Assembly: GCA_039621445.1 (NCBI GenBank)
Contig: CP154956.1
Span: 18,375,428 to 18,439,427 of the forward strand
Length of the DNA stretch: 64,000 bases
Direction of reading: 5' to 3'
DNA from: Euglena gracilis
Lineage: Eukaryota; Euglenida; Euglenophyceae; Euglenales
Below are positions 1-14,200 of the stretch, in pieces; within the stretch, counting starts at the first letter, position 1, and every line of letters begins with the position of its first letter. The notes below the pieces were generated by a model that was not told where the DNA came from, did not search any database, and saw only the letters and a list, made by a program, of their open reading frames with translations. The translations under genes were made by a program, and so were the position numbers.

Positions 1-1291
1 GTGCATCGGCACAGGGATGGGGGCGCTCAGCGGGGAATCGAATCCCATTTAGCCAAGCCCCCCACCCCCGGGCGGGTATGTGCTTCCCCTCCAGCCTCCT
101 CCAAATTGTTCCCTGTCTTCGTGCCTGTCATAGATCCCAACACATGTTCGCCGCAGCGGAAATGCCTGTCTGCTGTGGTTAAAGTCAACCCTTTTCCCAT
201 CGGTGAGGCCTGTGGGGGGAAACCCCTCCCTCGTTGTCAGATTCCGTTCTGCGCACAGCAGCCGTTTTCGAGGTGGAATGATTGTCTGCGTGCAGGATGG
301 CGCCTTTGTGCGTGTCCACTTTTGTTCTGTTGCATTTCATATAGATCAGCTTAAGGGGTGTACATTGGGGGTCGTGCGAAAATAACGTTGCGGGGAGGAA
401 GGCCAAGATTTGTCCAGATACCATTTCACCCGTTCCTCACAAAGAACAACGTGGAAAAAAGGTGCATCTTTTTGGAAAATCACGAAGTGGTGAAGAATCA
501 TCCGAAATGCCATAATGTTCTGTTGTCCGACGAAGAAAAGCATTAAATTTTCTTACAATTACAAAACAAACAAACAAACGAAACAAAGGCAAAAAAAACA
601 GCATGACAAAAAAATTCTTTTAGGAAAAGTGCTTATCCGTTCCATCAATGGTTTTGGCTACTGCCCGAAATAGCTTTCCAGGCGGCAGGGGCCTTTTTGA
701 AATAGCTTTCCAGGGGCCAAAGAGATCAGTCCATCATTATTTGCTTATGATTGAGGTTTCTATGTAGTCCCGATATTTACCTGCTTTCCACAGGAGCTGG
801 GCTGTGGTGAACAGGAACCTATGGGGGTGGGGTCTACGCTCTGGTGGGGAATCCCCACCCCCCTTTCCTGCTTTCCCATAGGCGTCAGTGTCGCCTTTAG
901 TGCCCAAGGGAATCATACCCTGGAAGTGTTGCTGTGCCTCCTGTTTGAGCACCCCCCACCAGACTTCCTTCCCACCAGCCACCCCCACACAGACTGGATC
1001 TGCGCAAGTTCACAGGGTGGGGGGGACTGCTCAAAGATGGGGGGACGATATTTTCTAACAAATTTATGTCCGAAGTAAATAGACACAAGTTCAATTGTGC
1101 TCCTGGTGCACTTAGGCTGTGTATAATCAAAAAGTTAAACAGCAGTTGTTGTGTTGCAACTGAGAAACGGTGTGTGTTTTTTTTGTGGAGAAGGGGGCAG
1201 TGCCTCAGTGCCCCTTTTGCCAACCGAGAAAAAAAATCACCCACCCACCCACCCACCCACCCACCCACCCACCCACACACACACACGCACG

Positions 1292-1350
<59 letters not shown>

Positions 1351-2880
1351 ACACACACACACACACACACACACATTTTGTTACCACCTGTGTCATGCCT
1401 TGTTGGAGTTGAAGTCGATCCAATGGCGCCATCGTGGCCCACAGCATCACACCGCCACAGCTTCACCCAGCAATGGTTCGTTTCCTAAGCAGCGTCGGGG
1501 CCCGGCGAAGGGGGCCTTGCCCAAGTCGCCAGCCTCTCTCAGTGAAGCCTTTGTGCGTCCTGGCCATATGGACGAGCTGCGGCGGTCCATATCAAACTGT
1601 GCTGTAAAAGAAGCACAGCCTTTGTTTTGTTCTCTGTATTGCAGTATCCTGAGTTTTTGTGTTATTTCCATTTCACATGCAATTGGCATAAAAATTATTT
1701 TTGTTTGCGTTTTTGGTGTACATTACAGATTGCTTGAGAAGGATACGGATTCCAAGACCACGTTGATGGTTGTTATTTATCTTCAAAATGTGGTGGTATG
1801 TCTGGAACCTTAAGAAAACATACGGTGGAAGTTGAGGCTGCTGGAACACCGAAGAAAAAGGCAAAGGATTATGGAACGGAAACCCGCAAGAGGAATTGCA
1901 ATTATGTGCATTGTCCCGGGCTTGAGGCATCGCTTGAGGCGGAGAAGGCCACCCAGACAACCAGCCAGCCAGCCAGCCAGCCAGCAATGGGAATTTCTTA
2001 AACCAGGGGGCACCTACCTCCCGAGGGTCCAGCCACCACCCTTTTCCACTTCAAGCAGCTCCCATAGCTCCATGCGGGGGGGTTGAAACTTCTTTGAGGT
2101 GACGTCCGCAAAAAAACACCTCAAAATGCCATTTTTGGCCATTTGACCCATTTTTTTCAAGTAAATTATAATAAAAATAAATTAATGTACACATGTGATA
2201 AATTATAATTATATTTGTCGCTTTGTGCTGAAAGTGAAGTTTTTTTTTTCTGGTCCAGTCTGCCCAAACCCAGGGTGGTGGTTTCGACAGCCCTGCCCCT
2301 GTGGACGAATTTTAATTCCTGTCCAAATGCCTAAGGGCTGTTGGACTGTAACGGCTCTTTTTTTTGCTTTTGCCGCTGTGAAGTGGGCAAAATGGGTCGA
2401 AATAGTGCTGTCAGCTCAAATTTTCCGCTGTGTGCGGATTTTTTTGGCATGAATTATTGGCTTTCTTCGCAATTTCCCTTTTTTGGGGTCCCCAGTTGAA
2501 CCAGCCCATTTCCGTCCGGGAGACCCTTTGGGGGGAAGCGAAGTTAGCGCCGGCCATAAACATACAAGCAGCCTTAGTGCAACGAAGGGGGAGGGGGGGG
2601 CTCCTGGGGGTCACTACTCCTCGACGTGCCCGCAGAATCTGGCTGGCTGTCGCCGAGAGGAGCAGAAGAAGTAAAGCAGATGGATTTCTATATTATGGAG
2701 TTCATGAAGCTTGCAAATTTGGGCTGGGCGCACAGTTGGGGGGCATGAAGTGAGGCATGTGGTAGATCTAGAAGTGAGGCATCGACAAGGCATTGCCAAG
2801 TTTTTTGATGACGGTCGGTCGCATAAAAATTGCCAAAATCAGAGGTTTGCTGGCCAAAAGAAATCGCCCCCTGGTACCTT
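1..2880. other. Upstream region without a recognised gene
   Basis: No domain is recognisable here. Two weak coding-like stretches exist on the + strand, at about 1,490-1,620 (contains SLSEAFVRPGHMDELRRS) and 1,798-2,000, but neither has high third-position GC or a family match. A CCCA/CA microsatellite lies at 1,238-1,376. The stretch 2,040-2,480 is AT-rich. It may hold the promoter and 5' flank of the pseudouridine synthase gene; no promoter motif is visible. Confidence 0.5.
1238..1376. repeat. (CCCA)n/(CA)n microsatellite
   Basis: A CCCA tract runs into a CA tract with CG interruptions. Open frames across it on both strands are repeat artefacts. Confidence 0.95.
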
Positions 2881-2884
2881 CTCC

Positions 2885-2903
2885 TCCTCTCTCTCTGACC
2901 CAG
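2885..2903 (+). other. Possible trans- or cis-splice acceptor before the first exon
   Basis: A pyrimidine-rich tract ends in CAG at 2901-2903, 24 nt before the ATG at 2928. Euglenid mRNAs receive a spliced leader at such AG sites, so this could be the leader addition site. It could equally be an ordinary GT-AG acceptor. Confidence 0.35.
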
Positions 2904-2927
2904 CCTGCCTCCGCATGGTGTGTGGCG

Positions 2928-3024
2928 ATGCTCCGCAAAGAGCCGCCGCCTGACCCGGAGCTGGACCCGCCCCCCGAGGACGACGGGGCCCCCGCGGGAG
3001 ATGGGCCGGTGGCCAGCCAGGCAG
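2928..3024 (+). CDS. Pseudouridine synthase exon 1 (N-terminus)
   Basis: ATG at 2928 opens an acidic, proline-rich stretch ([18 protein letters not shown]) with high third-position GC. A GT donor at 3025 leaves phase 1, which matches the two-base start of the next exon. Confidence 0.6.
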
Positions 3025-3688
3025 GTGGCCACGTTGGATTTGGCGCAGGGTCTCCCGTGGTCCTGTGACGGTTTTCCGGTGTGGGTGGTGGATCGGAAAA
3101 AGGCAAGCCAAAGGCAAGAGAAAAGCACCGGAGGAAAAATGTGATGTATCAAAAACACCTGAAAACACAGAAACCAAAAAATGTGAACTAAAATGAAAAG
3201 GAAAAGAAAATGAAGCATTACAGGATGCCAAGGGACCCACCGCTGTTTTGCTGCTCATATCAAACACCCAGAGGCCTGTATGTGATGAGTCTGGAACCTC
3301 AGTGAGCTGTGTTGCGGATTGGGACGTTCGACTGCTGAGGTTTTGCAAGCAGCAGTTCCGTGGATTTCTGCCCAGCAAGAAGGGTATGTCAGTCTTTTTT
3401 GTCTTTGTAAGTCGCAAATGGTTTGAAAATGACGTGTTCATTTGCCTTCTGTTCTTATTTTATCCTTTTGTTTGTTTATACTTTTATTTTGTTTGAGGTT
3501 TTCTTACTTTATTAATTTTGCTTTATTTTGAGTATTTCGATTTTAGTTTATTTTTTCAAAAGAAAAAAAATACTTTTTTATGTTTGAATGAAGTTCTTCA
3601 CTGTTTGTCAAATTGTGGGGTGTTCGTACATGTGTATTTATGTATGTGTGGTAAATATATAAACACACAGACAGACAGACAGACAGAA

Positions 3689-3746
<58 letters not shown>

Positions 3747-5156
3747 TCAGACAGACAGACAGACAGACCTACCCACCTGCCCACCAACCTACCCACCTAC
3801 CCACCTACCTATTACCTACCTACCTACCTATGTCCCCCTTGTTGTTGACACAGTGTCGTTGACCCCCCCCTGCATCAACGACACTTTTTGGGATGTGTGT
3901 TTTCTTTGTGTTGGCCACAGTTTCTAAGGAAATTCAACCAAGGCAGTTCAAAATTGTCTCGGATCTTCTTCCCAACCATGCTTACAAATTTTGGTGGTTT
4001 GGTGCAATATGAGAGGTCCAATGGTACAATGTTGTTGGCACAGCCTATTTTTCTCTGACAGTGTGTCGTTGACCCCCCCCCCGTGTCAACGGCATTTTCC
4101 TGGAACATTGGCGGGGAAGTACCTACCTACCTATCCACCGACCAACCTACCCACCCACCTACTTTTTCCATTTCGATTCCACTCCATTCTCTTCTTTCGG
4201 TGCAGAGTGCGAAACTGCCATCCGGCGCGGGGACGTCGCCGTCAACGGCGTGGCCCAGACCAACTCCGCCTGCTTGCTGCATGCAGGTTCGCCCTTCCGT
4301 CCCGGCCCGTTGAACGAACCACGTGAGCACACGCAGGGCTGTACGAGAATCCCCGCAACCCTGTGGGTGGTGGGTGGTGGGTGGGGGGGTTGGCCACCCA
4401 CACCCCCATCCTGGTGGTAGGGGGGGGGATTGACCACCCCCCCCCCCCAGGCCACCAGGCGCCGATTTTTAGGTCACAATTTTCCTTTGGCCCCTTTTTC
4501 TTTGAGCGGTTGCCGTGGTGGGTGGGGGAGTTCGACCCACCCCCCACCTCCCGGGCGGGGCAGCGGGTATTTTTTTAAGCCACACATTTTAATTTCCCCC
4601 CCTTTTTAAGGTTTAAGGCGTTTTTTTTTTAAGGTTTTAAGGGGGTTTTTTTTTAAAGAGATTTCTAAAAAATTTTAAGGTATCTATTTTCTTAAGGGAA
4701 GTCCAAGGGCCATTCTGGCATCGAACGGGTCCATTGAAAAGGTTCGGAAAACCCATTTTTTTCGGATGGACAATGTTCCATCGATGCCAGAAATCATTTC
4801 AGACCTCGGAGTTGGCTTGTGGTGGCTCGGAGCTGCTGGCTGGATAAAAGGGTGCTGGCTGGGTACGGGAGGGTCAGAAATTTCTGTCCCTGAGGGCAGG
4901 GATAGATGGAAAGTCCTTCGGTTTTTGAGGCAGGTGGTAGGGGTGGTCCCGACCACCCACCCCGCACTGCTGGGGAGGGTAAAGTGGTAAGGGGGGGTCC
5001 GCACCCCCTCCCCCTAGATGTTGGGAGTGGAAAACGAGTTCACTGACACAGGTGGAGTCCAAACAGTTGGTGCCCCCCACAGTTCACAGTTGAATCATTT
5101 TTTTTGCCTTTTTTTGTTATTTTGGCCAAAAATGCGCGGCTTTGGTGTGTTGTGTG

Positions 5157-5225
<69 letters not shown>

Positions 5226-8200
5226 CATGGTGTGGGTGGGTGTGTGTGTTGTGTGTTGTGTGTTGTGTTATGTGTGTGCGTGTGTTGTGTGTGTGCGTGC
5301 ATGTGTTGTGTGTGTGTGTGTGTTGTGTGGGTGTGGTTTTTGGTTTTTTCTGTCCTTTTTTTGCGTGTCTTTTTTGTTGCGTTTCTTGAGAGTCCATCAT
5401 TGCCCCCTCCTGGCCTAATCCGAACCCGAACTCCGCATCTGCCGCCTCGGACAGGCGACGCCGTGGAGCTGCGCCACCCCCCGGCGGGGTCCACGCCACC
5501 CACCAGCGGCGGGGTGGGGCAGCCGCCGGTGCTGTATGAGGACGACGACATGGCCGCGGTGTGGAAGGGCTCCGGGGTGGTGCTGGCGGGGCGGGAGCGC
5601 CACACCCTGCAGCACGCCCTGCCGGCCTGCCTGGCCGCCTCCCGGGTGCGCTGTGCGCGAATGCTGTGGTGGGGTGTTGTGCATGGCGGTTACTCACATG
5701 TTGTGTATGGCGGTGACCCCCCAGGGTATTAAGTGAGCGTTGGTTTTGTAAACCCCCCAAAATCACTGGGCAGGGCCCTTAGAGTGGGCAGGGCCCAAAT
5801 AACTGGGCAGGGGGCAGGCCAAAAAAAATGGTTCCAATAACTGGGCACCCCGTCCGTTTTTGTCACTTGGAAGGTTAGCTACGATGGAAATACTCATCAA
5901 CGGTGGCCTGGCGAGCAAAGTGCAGCAGGCCTGGTGGCCTGCTGCACTTTCGCAGCAGGCTTGGGGGTTGGAGGAACAACAGGCACAATGGGCATCAGAG
6001 TGGGATCAAATCAAATACTCAAGGTCTCGGATCTTTGGATTGAATGCCATCATCTGTGATGGACAACAGGTGGTGCCCAAATAACTTCAAATAATTGGGC
6101 AGAGGGGAGGACCAAAAAAATGGTTCCAATAACTGAGCACCCCGCCTTGTTATTTGGGGGGGTTAACAGGGGGAGGGGAGGGGCATCCAACCCCCCCCCC
6201 CATGGAACCAAAATTTTTTTCTTTCCCGGAACTTCACGCTGGCACATTTATGTTTTTATCATCTTTTTTTTTTTGCCAATTTGCAGAAAAAAATCACCTG
6301 AAAACGCAATTTGGGCACTTTTTGAAGCCCCTTTCCAGCGCTTTGTGCCTTTTTTTTTTTTAACCCTGGGGGTCCAGGACCACCGAGGGGAGGGGCGTCC
6401 AGGACCACCCCCTCCCTCCCTTCTCACTAAATGCCCTGCCCCCCCCCCCCACATACACACCCACCCACCCACCCACCCACCCACTCCCACACCTGCCCCC
6501 CCCCCTCTCTCTCAACGCACTCAAATAACAGCCCAACTTCGGGGGTCTCTGCTGTGTAACCCTACAACACACCATGTTTCAAGCACTCCCCCCCCCCCAA
6601 AGTAATACCCTGTGTCTATTTTATGTGTCTATTTTTTTGGCCCGTTGCTAAAAATCCCAAGGGGGGTCTTATTTTGGGGGAGTTTGGGACGGGTTATCCC
6701 CTCACCCAGTTCGTCCATTGGGATACCGAAACAATATAGGGATGTCTGCCGCCCTGTTGTCGCAGGTGCAGCATGCGCTGACCCAACCTGCCGCACAGAT
6801 GCCGGCTTTCCACGCCCAGGCGTGGCCAAAATCACCCCAAACCGCGACGGCTCGCTGCACATGTGCACCCCTTGTGTGCTCTCCTTTCAAGAACAAAAAG
6901 TCGGCTCTTTTAAGCTTTGTGATTTTGAGGGTTTCAGAGGTTTAAAGGTTCAAAGCACAGCTGGCAGCTCGTTTAAAACAAAATCAAATAACAGCATTTT
7001 TTGAAAAAAAAACAAAAAAAGCGCTGTTGAGGGTCTTGGGTGACAATTTTTTTTATCTCAAAGCTTGGCCTTTTTTTTCATTTCTGGGCGATGTCAGGGA
7101 AATTTTGGATGTTTCAACAAGGAAATTGATGAAAAGTCACCAAAATTGTTTCTTTTGCACATTCTTCCAAATTTGGCCAAACATTATGTGTTTTTGAAGC
7201 ATTTTGACTCATATCAATTTCATTTTAACTCATCCTTGCGATCAAGAGAAATTTGATCTCATTGTTTTTTGACATTTCTGGCTGTTTTCTTCTTTTGATA
7301 AAAAAAACAAAAAAAGAACATTTTTTTTGAAAAATTCAAAAAAGCCAGCTATTTTTTTAACGCCATTTTTGTCCCCACTCGAGAATAATAAGTATGCCAA
7401 GTGTCAGCCTGCTCACACCAAACCAGTGCAGTGCCGACGCTTGGGAGATGCTCAATGCTCAATGCTCAATGCTGATCGTGCCAACAAAGAGCCGGCGTCC
7501 GCAGCTATCATCAACGCGCTGAGCCGGTCCGTCTCGGGGGTGGTGCTGGTGGCCAAGAGCCAGGCGGCCTTGCAGGGGCTGACGGCGGCGTGCCGTGCCG
7601 GGCAGATCCCCCCAGGTGGGCTGCTTGGGCCCTCCACTCCGCCCCCTTGTGTGCGAAAAAACCTTTGGGCTGCGCCAATCGTTGCGGAATGCCATGTTGT
7701 TCTGTTTTTTGCCCCGTGACCGTACCTCGGCATACTGGCAGCGTACCTGCAGCCGCTGTCAGTACCGCGTGATGGTGGAGGGCAGCCCAGGGCCGTGTTG
7801 GGGACACTCCATCGGTGAGGAGTGACATTTGAGGGGGTTGTGTGGGTCTTCCACCAACACAGCCCCACACAGGCAGGGATGGACGGGAGTCCCTGAAACC
7901 GTGTGGGTGGTGAGTGATGGGTGGTCAACGCCCCCGCCCCATGATGGTGGGTGAGTGGGGGGTCCGAGCCCCCTCACCAGGCCTTCCCGTACAGCCTTGC
8001 ACACAGCTGCGTAAGATAGCCGTTTCCGCGGACGGTGTACAAGGCGGTTTACATGGCCCCCACCCAACCTCATTCAGGTGGCATCACAAATGTTCCATCT
8101 GTCATTGCAGCCCCCCCGGGCACACCCGAGGCGTTAGAGCTGCGGACATGACGGCCCTGGAGTTGACCCACCCCCTCCTGTCGCCCCGGGGTGGGCGTGG

Positions 8201-11200
8201 AGCTGCGGGAGGACATGTGCCTTGTGACCGGTGTGGGGCCTGTCGTGTGTGTGCCCATTTTGCCTTATGGCCGCACCCCCCTTCCCCTTCCTTTCTTCTT
8301 GCCTCCACCCCCTGTCGAACGCCATCTGACCTCGTCTGCCAGAAAGAAAAACAAATCCTCCAACCAGCACACAATCAATTTTCACCCGGAAAATCTTCTC
8401 AAAAATGCAGATGCAAAGGCCATACCGGCAAATAAATATACTGGCTACGATGGTCTAATCCTTCAAACTAAGCCACAACCACATCCCCCCACACCCCCTA
8501 CACACCTGCCCCACATTAGATGTGGTGGCTCCACTTTACACCATATATGCAGGGAGGGGCAAAATATGCACCGTGCAGTTTTTTCAGTTTTTTTGCAGTT
8601 TTCACATTTTGGGTTTTTTGCAGTTTTTTGCAGTTTTTTGCAGTTTTTTGCAGCTTTTTTTCTGAAAAAAACTGCACACGTGCAGTTTTTTTGCAGTTTT
8701 TTTTTTGATTTCAGTTTTGAGGAAACCTGAGGTGCTCATTTTTTGGTGCTCTGCACCTTGTTACACTGGATCATAATGTTTGAAGGGTGTTTCTCAAGAA
8801 AAGTCTCTCTCAAAAAATCTCTTCATGAGTTGTGTTGTCTACAGTAATCCCACCAGTTGTCTTGCCCCCAACTGTTTTGCCAACTGCCTTGCCTCTCGAC
8901 ACAACAGAAATTGTTGTAGCCACCATTCCAAAAAACAGATTTTTTTTCGGTGACAATGCCACAATTTCTCCCCAACCAAAATCGCTCCATCTCCAACTTG
9001 TGCATGTGGTGACAGATGTCACGATGCTTATTTTGGCAATCGTCATTTGCACACTCCTGAGCAGATTCAACTAATTATTTTGGGATTCCTGGGGACTAAA
9101 TCCAAAAACTGTTTTTTTTTGTGCAAATTTTGGTTGAAGTTTGGAGTTTGCGAGATTCGTGGAGACGCAAAGGAGCATGAGCTCCTGTAGAAGATTGGGC
9201 CTTGTCCCAAGCATTTTGGCCAAAAAAAATATCACACTCAAAGAAGTCATTCTTATTTGCAAGAAATTCCCAGACCATTTGGCAATCCCCTAAAGACAGT
9301 ATTCAATGTTTGTGATGGTTGTTGTAGATTTTTTTTTTGGTTTTGTAGATTTTTTGCATCGTGACATGGGTGAAGTTCACCAGGTGATGGACCGAAAGTT
9401 CCAAAACTGAACATCCCATGCAAGAATTAAAAGCATAGAAACTTTCTGCATATGGGTATGTGCATTTTTTCCGTATTTAGCTGTTTGGCACCTCCGTGGG
9501 CATGGCCGTCACAAGCTTTGGTGCAGGAAAACCAGTGTGAACTAGCATCCAAACCAAACACATGACTTGCGTTTCAGTGCATGAAAACCCATGTACAGTG
9601 TACTTTGCTTGATTGCTTTCATTTTTATTGTCATCGGCTCCAAAGCTGTGCAAAAGTTAGTGAATTGGGGCGTTCTCATGTGATTACAATTTACGGTGTT
9701 TTGCATATGCACACCATTTCAGCTTGTTTATTGTTATTTTTTGTTGATGTGCAGTTTTTTGCAGTTTTTTGCAGTTTTTTTTGCAGTTTTTTGCAGTTTT
9801 TTTGCAGTGCAGTTTTTGACCTGCCCGTGTGCAGTTTTTGCCCCCCCCCTGCATATATGGCACTCTGCGGAAGTTTGGTAGTACAGGAGGGTTGTGAAAA
9901 CTTTGCTGCTGACTGTTATTGTAAAAAAAAATCAAACAGCTTTGGAGTAGATGTGAGAGGGATGAGGGGATGCGAGCAGCGACCACGGACAACAAGGCAT
10001 TGGTGTGTGGGGTGACAGTGGGTGTGGGGTGAGGGGGGGGGGGGTATATGCGGGATGAAAGTGGGGGGGGGCAGGGGGTGTGGGGGGGGGAGTGTTCGGA
10101 AAGCGCAAAAAGCGTCATTCATGAACAATATTGTACATCCACATCATGCACTACATCAACAAAATTGGACTTGAAAAAAGTCAAAAAAAAACTGGCACAC
10201 AAAAGGAGATTTGTGTTTCATCTTGCACAGGAAAGGATGCCCCCCTGGACGAGGCTGAAGGCCGAGTACGTCTGAAAATGCCGCCAAAAACTGCCCACAT
10301 CGTTCATTCAGGTCGAAGTGTGGTGGGGGTGGGGTGTGTGGGGGATGTGTGGGCAGCAGGGTTCAACATAAGGAGGGTGTACGGTTTAGGTGGGGGTCCC
10401 CTCCCCCCCCCCTACCTGGGGGGGGTCCAGACCACCCAGGGGGTACCCGGGACCCCAAAAAGGTCCACAAATTTTTCGTTTTCGACACCCAAAACCAAAA
10501 GCGCTTTTTGGGGATCAAAATTTTTTTCTGGCCAAATTTCCAAAACCATTTTTTGTTTTTTGGGGTACCCCACCTACCCTCAATATAACCCTGGTGTTTT
10601 CCAAAAGTGTCAAAAGGGTTTGTGGGGGGTGTTATCGCACAATAGATGCCCCACAAAATGGATACACATTGTGTAGGTGGGGGGGTGCCCCCCCCGCGGG
10701 GGGGGTGGTGGCCACATATGCCCTGGGTTGTGGTGCTCCCTCCCACCCAATCCCCACCTGTTGTAATCCCAAGGATGTTTCATGTGCACCCCCCCAGTGT
10801 GCCCCACCAGCAGCTGAGGTTGGCTGACCGTATCTGGTGGGGTAACACCTAGTGACCCACCACTCATGTGCTCCCACCCAGCAGTTGCTTTCAACGTTTA
10901 AACGTCATGGCCTTTTTTATTTGGTGTCACACCATTTCAAGGGTTTTCGCGTGGTGGCATTTTTATTTGGTTTTTCTGGCAGCCGTAACTTCAGCTGTGT
11001 GCCTCGTTGAGGTCCCGGACATACGCCGTATTGTGATTTGTGAAATACCCGTCAAAAAAGGTCTCTGCTCATTTCCCTCGATTCCCCCTCCATCCCCTCC
11101 ATTCATCATCAGTTATGAGCCCCTCAAAAGTGTTCCGCACACGACAAGCAAAGGTTTCGGAAAACTCGGATTTTGGACTGGATTGGAAGAATAAACTGAA

Positions 11201-14200
11201 CATTAGTCCCGAACCCTGAAGGGTTGAGCTCCGAAACTTGGTGGGTTGGGTTGAAGCTGGCTTCAAACACGTCTACATCAAAATTCGCTGGGTTTGGTCC
11301 GCCCCTTCTGTCAGTGTATCAAATGAAGCCGTCCCCTCCTGAGTTTCCAGCAGGTCAACTCCCAAACTTCCCCGACTCACTCCTGCCCAGATATTTGCCA
11401 TACTCTCCCCCTCCCGCAGCACTGGTGCGCCACCGCCTGCACGCGTGCGGTCTGAGGGTGGTGGGGGCCACCCAAGGCACAGTTGGACCACAGGACGTAC
11501 CTGGAGACCCCCTAATGGACGCTTTGAATGCCGTTTCCATGGCACAGTAACGGTCGTTTTATGGTGAGCGTCCCGGTTGGGCTGGTTTGGGATTTGCTTT
11601 GTGTAGCCATTTCTCCAGTGCCTCTAACTCCCATCGTGATAACTCCCATCATTTTTGAGGTATTTTTTTTGCTCATAGTGCATTCTTTGATGTCTGTCCT
11701 GGTTTGCAAAGCAGATAATACTGCACAAGAAGACTGAAGTGGTGAGTGCGGCTTTGTTTTCTACGTACCCACACTGCCATCTTTCATGCCGGGTGTGAGG
11801 CTTTCTCGGGTGAAAGAAAATGCCATTATTACATCAAAAGGTATGTTGGAAATTAAATTAAAAAATGTGGGAGGAGAGGTCAGCAAACGTGCCTGCCCTC
11901 GGTCAAACTAGCAACCAGACAGCCAAAACCAAGGCACTGATCATTCTGTGTTCAGTCTTCAGACCTGCTGTTTGCTTTTCTGAGTGGTGCTCCTCATTCA
12001 GTCCTTGTCCACTCTTCTTTTTAACTCGGAACAGGGTCAGGAAAGTATTCCAATCCTGAAAAAAACCAGGATTAATAAATAACCTGGAATTTCCGGAATA
12101 TCTGGAGTATCCGGAATAAAAAGCGCAGTGGAAAGTATGAAAATTTTCATGCAGATGACCAAGAATGGAGGTTGTTTTTTTTGCACTTTTCTTAAGCGGC
12201 CAAATGCACTTAAGCTTTTTTTGGTCATGTGGGCATTTTCACACATGTCCCAAATTTTGATTTTGGCACCAGCGTTACAAGGGGTGAGAGCGAGAGGGAG
12301 CATGATTGGACAAGATACGAGCGAATTATCATTTTTGGCCCCGGATTTCCTGGCTGGCACACATGGCCCTTTTCACAGTTATGCAAATGGTTGGTGTGCG
12401 CATTTGCGCACACCGACCATTTGCGCATTTCTCACACCAATGACCAATTTCTTGCACAGCCAAGTTTCAGGGTATCGTTTCAGGCTTAGGCACATCTCCA
12501 CAAATCGTTCAGTCAACATCGTTAGTTAATGAGACAGTCATTGGAGGGTTCTAAACACATATGCTAGGCGTTGTGTGCCAAAGTCCCTACTCCCATTTCA
12601 CTGTCCTGCGACACTCCATCACATCCGGCGTACCTTTTGAGTTTTTTTGGGGTCAGGTCTTGGGGTTTTCGTAAAAAATTTTAATGTGGCATTTGTCCAC
12701 ATCGACAAAGAAAAAATCCTCCAGTGCGAGTTTGTCCGCCAAAGATTTTTTTTTTCACCGGCTGCCAACATGTGGTGCATTTATGAAGTTGAAGTCCAGG
12801 TGAATTGCATCAATTTTGGTAGATAATTCTGCCGTTTTTCTGGTCTGCAGGTGGCGGTCAATCAGGAGAAAAGGTTCTTGGCATATCAGAAGTGAAGGGA
12901 TTGGGTGCAGGGATCCCCTTGCACGAAGTGGATCATCCTTCCATCAGGGGATTCTTCTGAAAATGCACCGATGTTCGTGGTAGTTTCAGGTGTTTGAGAG
13001 ATACGTGTTTGAGTCACACACACATACATATTTATGGCATGAGTTCCTCCTAGGTACCCCCCCCCCTCTCGGCGATGCGGGGTATGTAGATGTCTTCTTT
13101 AGCCCTGACTTCTGGCCCAACTGTGGGACAAAGTTAGGCCAGAAGTTAATTTTCGGTCTTAATCCTTACCCTTTCCAGGCGTTTTTTTAAGACGCGGCCC
13201 CCGGGGGGGGGTCGGGTGGTGGGTTCTGGCCGTGCCCCCCCCCCCCCGGGGGGTCCTCCCGGAGGGGGGTGGGATATACTTTTCCGCACCTTCGGCGCCG
13301 AAAATTTTGAAAAGGTGCTATTTTTAGCATTTTTCGCGATTTTCGGCCTTTTCTTTGCGGGTCCCCCAGGACCCCCCCCCCAGGGGTGGGTGGGTGGGGC
13401 CGCCCCCGGTCTTAAAAAAACAAACCCTGACCCTATCCCTGCTCCTTCAATAACCCTAAAAAAAGCACCGTTCCAAAAGAATTGCACGCCCAAAAGGGGG
13501 CCCCAATCCCTTTGTACGGGCAACTCGTTCAGTGGCTTCACCTTTCCATTCCCCATTCAACTACCTCCTCTGGGGGGTCATGCCCAGGTGGCCTGGGGTA
13601 CGGTGTGGCCAAACCTGGTTTGCCAGGGTTGGCGCCGGTGGTGAACGAAGAAAGCGGAAGCTGTCACGACCCAAGCTGGAAGTGACATATACGTACCCCC
13701 CTTCGCCGGGAGGGGGGTACCTAGGAGGAATTTATGCCATATTTATGTATACTCATATATTTATGTATATGCATACGCACATCCATCCATCCATCCATCC
13801 GTCTATCCCAAAACCAGGCCGTCTGAAAGCATTTCCCAAAATTTCTAGCGCTTTGTTTCTTTTCAACAATTCTCCGACGCCTGATGGGAGGTTCAGGCCC
13901 CGATCCACCCACCTTCCCTCCCTGGGGGATCCTGCAGGGGCAGGTATGGATGGATGGATGGAGTGGGTGGGATAGACCCCTCCCTCCAGGGGTCTTAAAG
14001 AAGCCCGGGGAGGAAAAGAAGTCTGGATTGGATGGCTGGGGGCCTTCTGCAAGTGCCGTGCCCCCCAAGCTACCAGAGCTGCCGAGGCCTGTTCATCTCG
14101 CTGGTCGCGGTGCGCCTCGTGCACCCGGTCCGCGGGACGGAGCTCTGCATCACAGCCGCCCAGGGATTCCCGGGACCACAGAAGTCCCCCTCCCTGGCCT

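Noticed and set aside
7498-7530. Apparent loss of the catalytic Asp in the pseudouridine synthase (NALSR)
   Set aside because: A CTG+5 intron end places these bases in the intron, and the phase fits an upstream exon supplying HRLDR.
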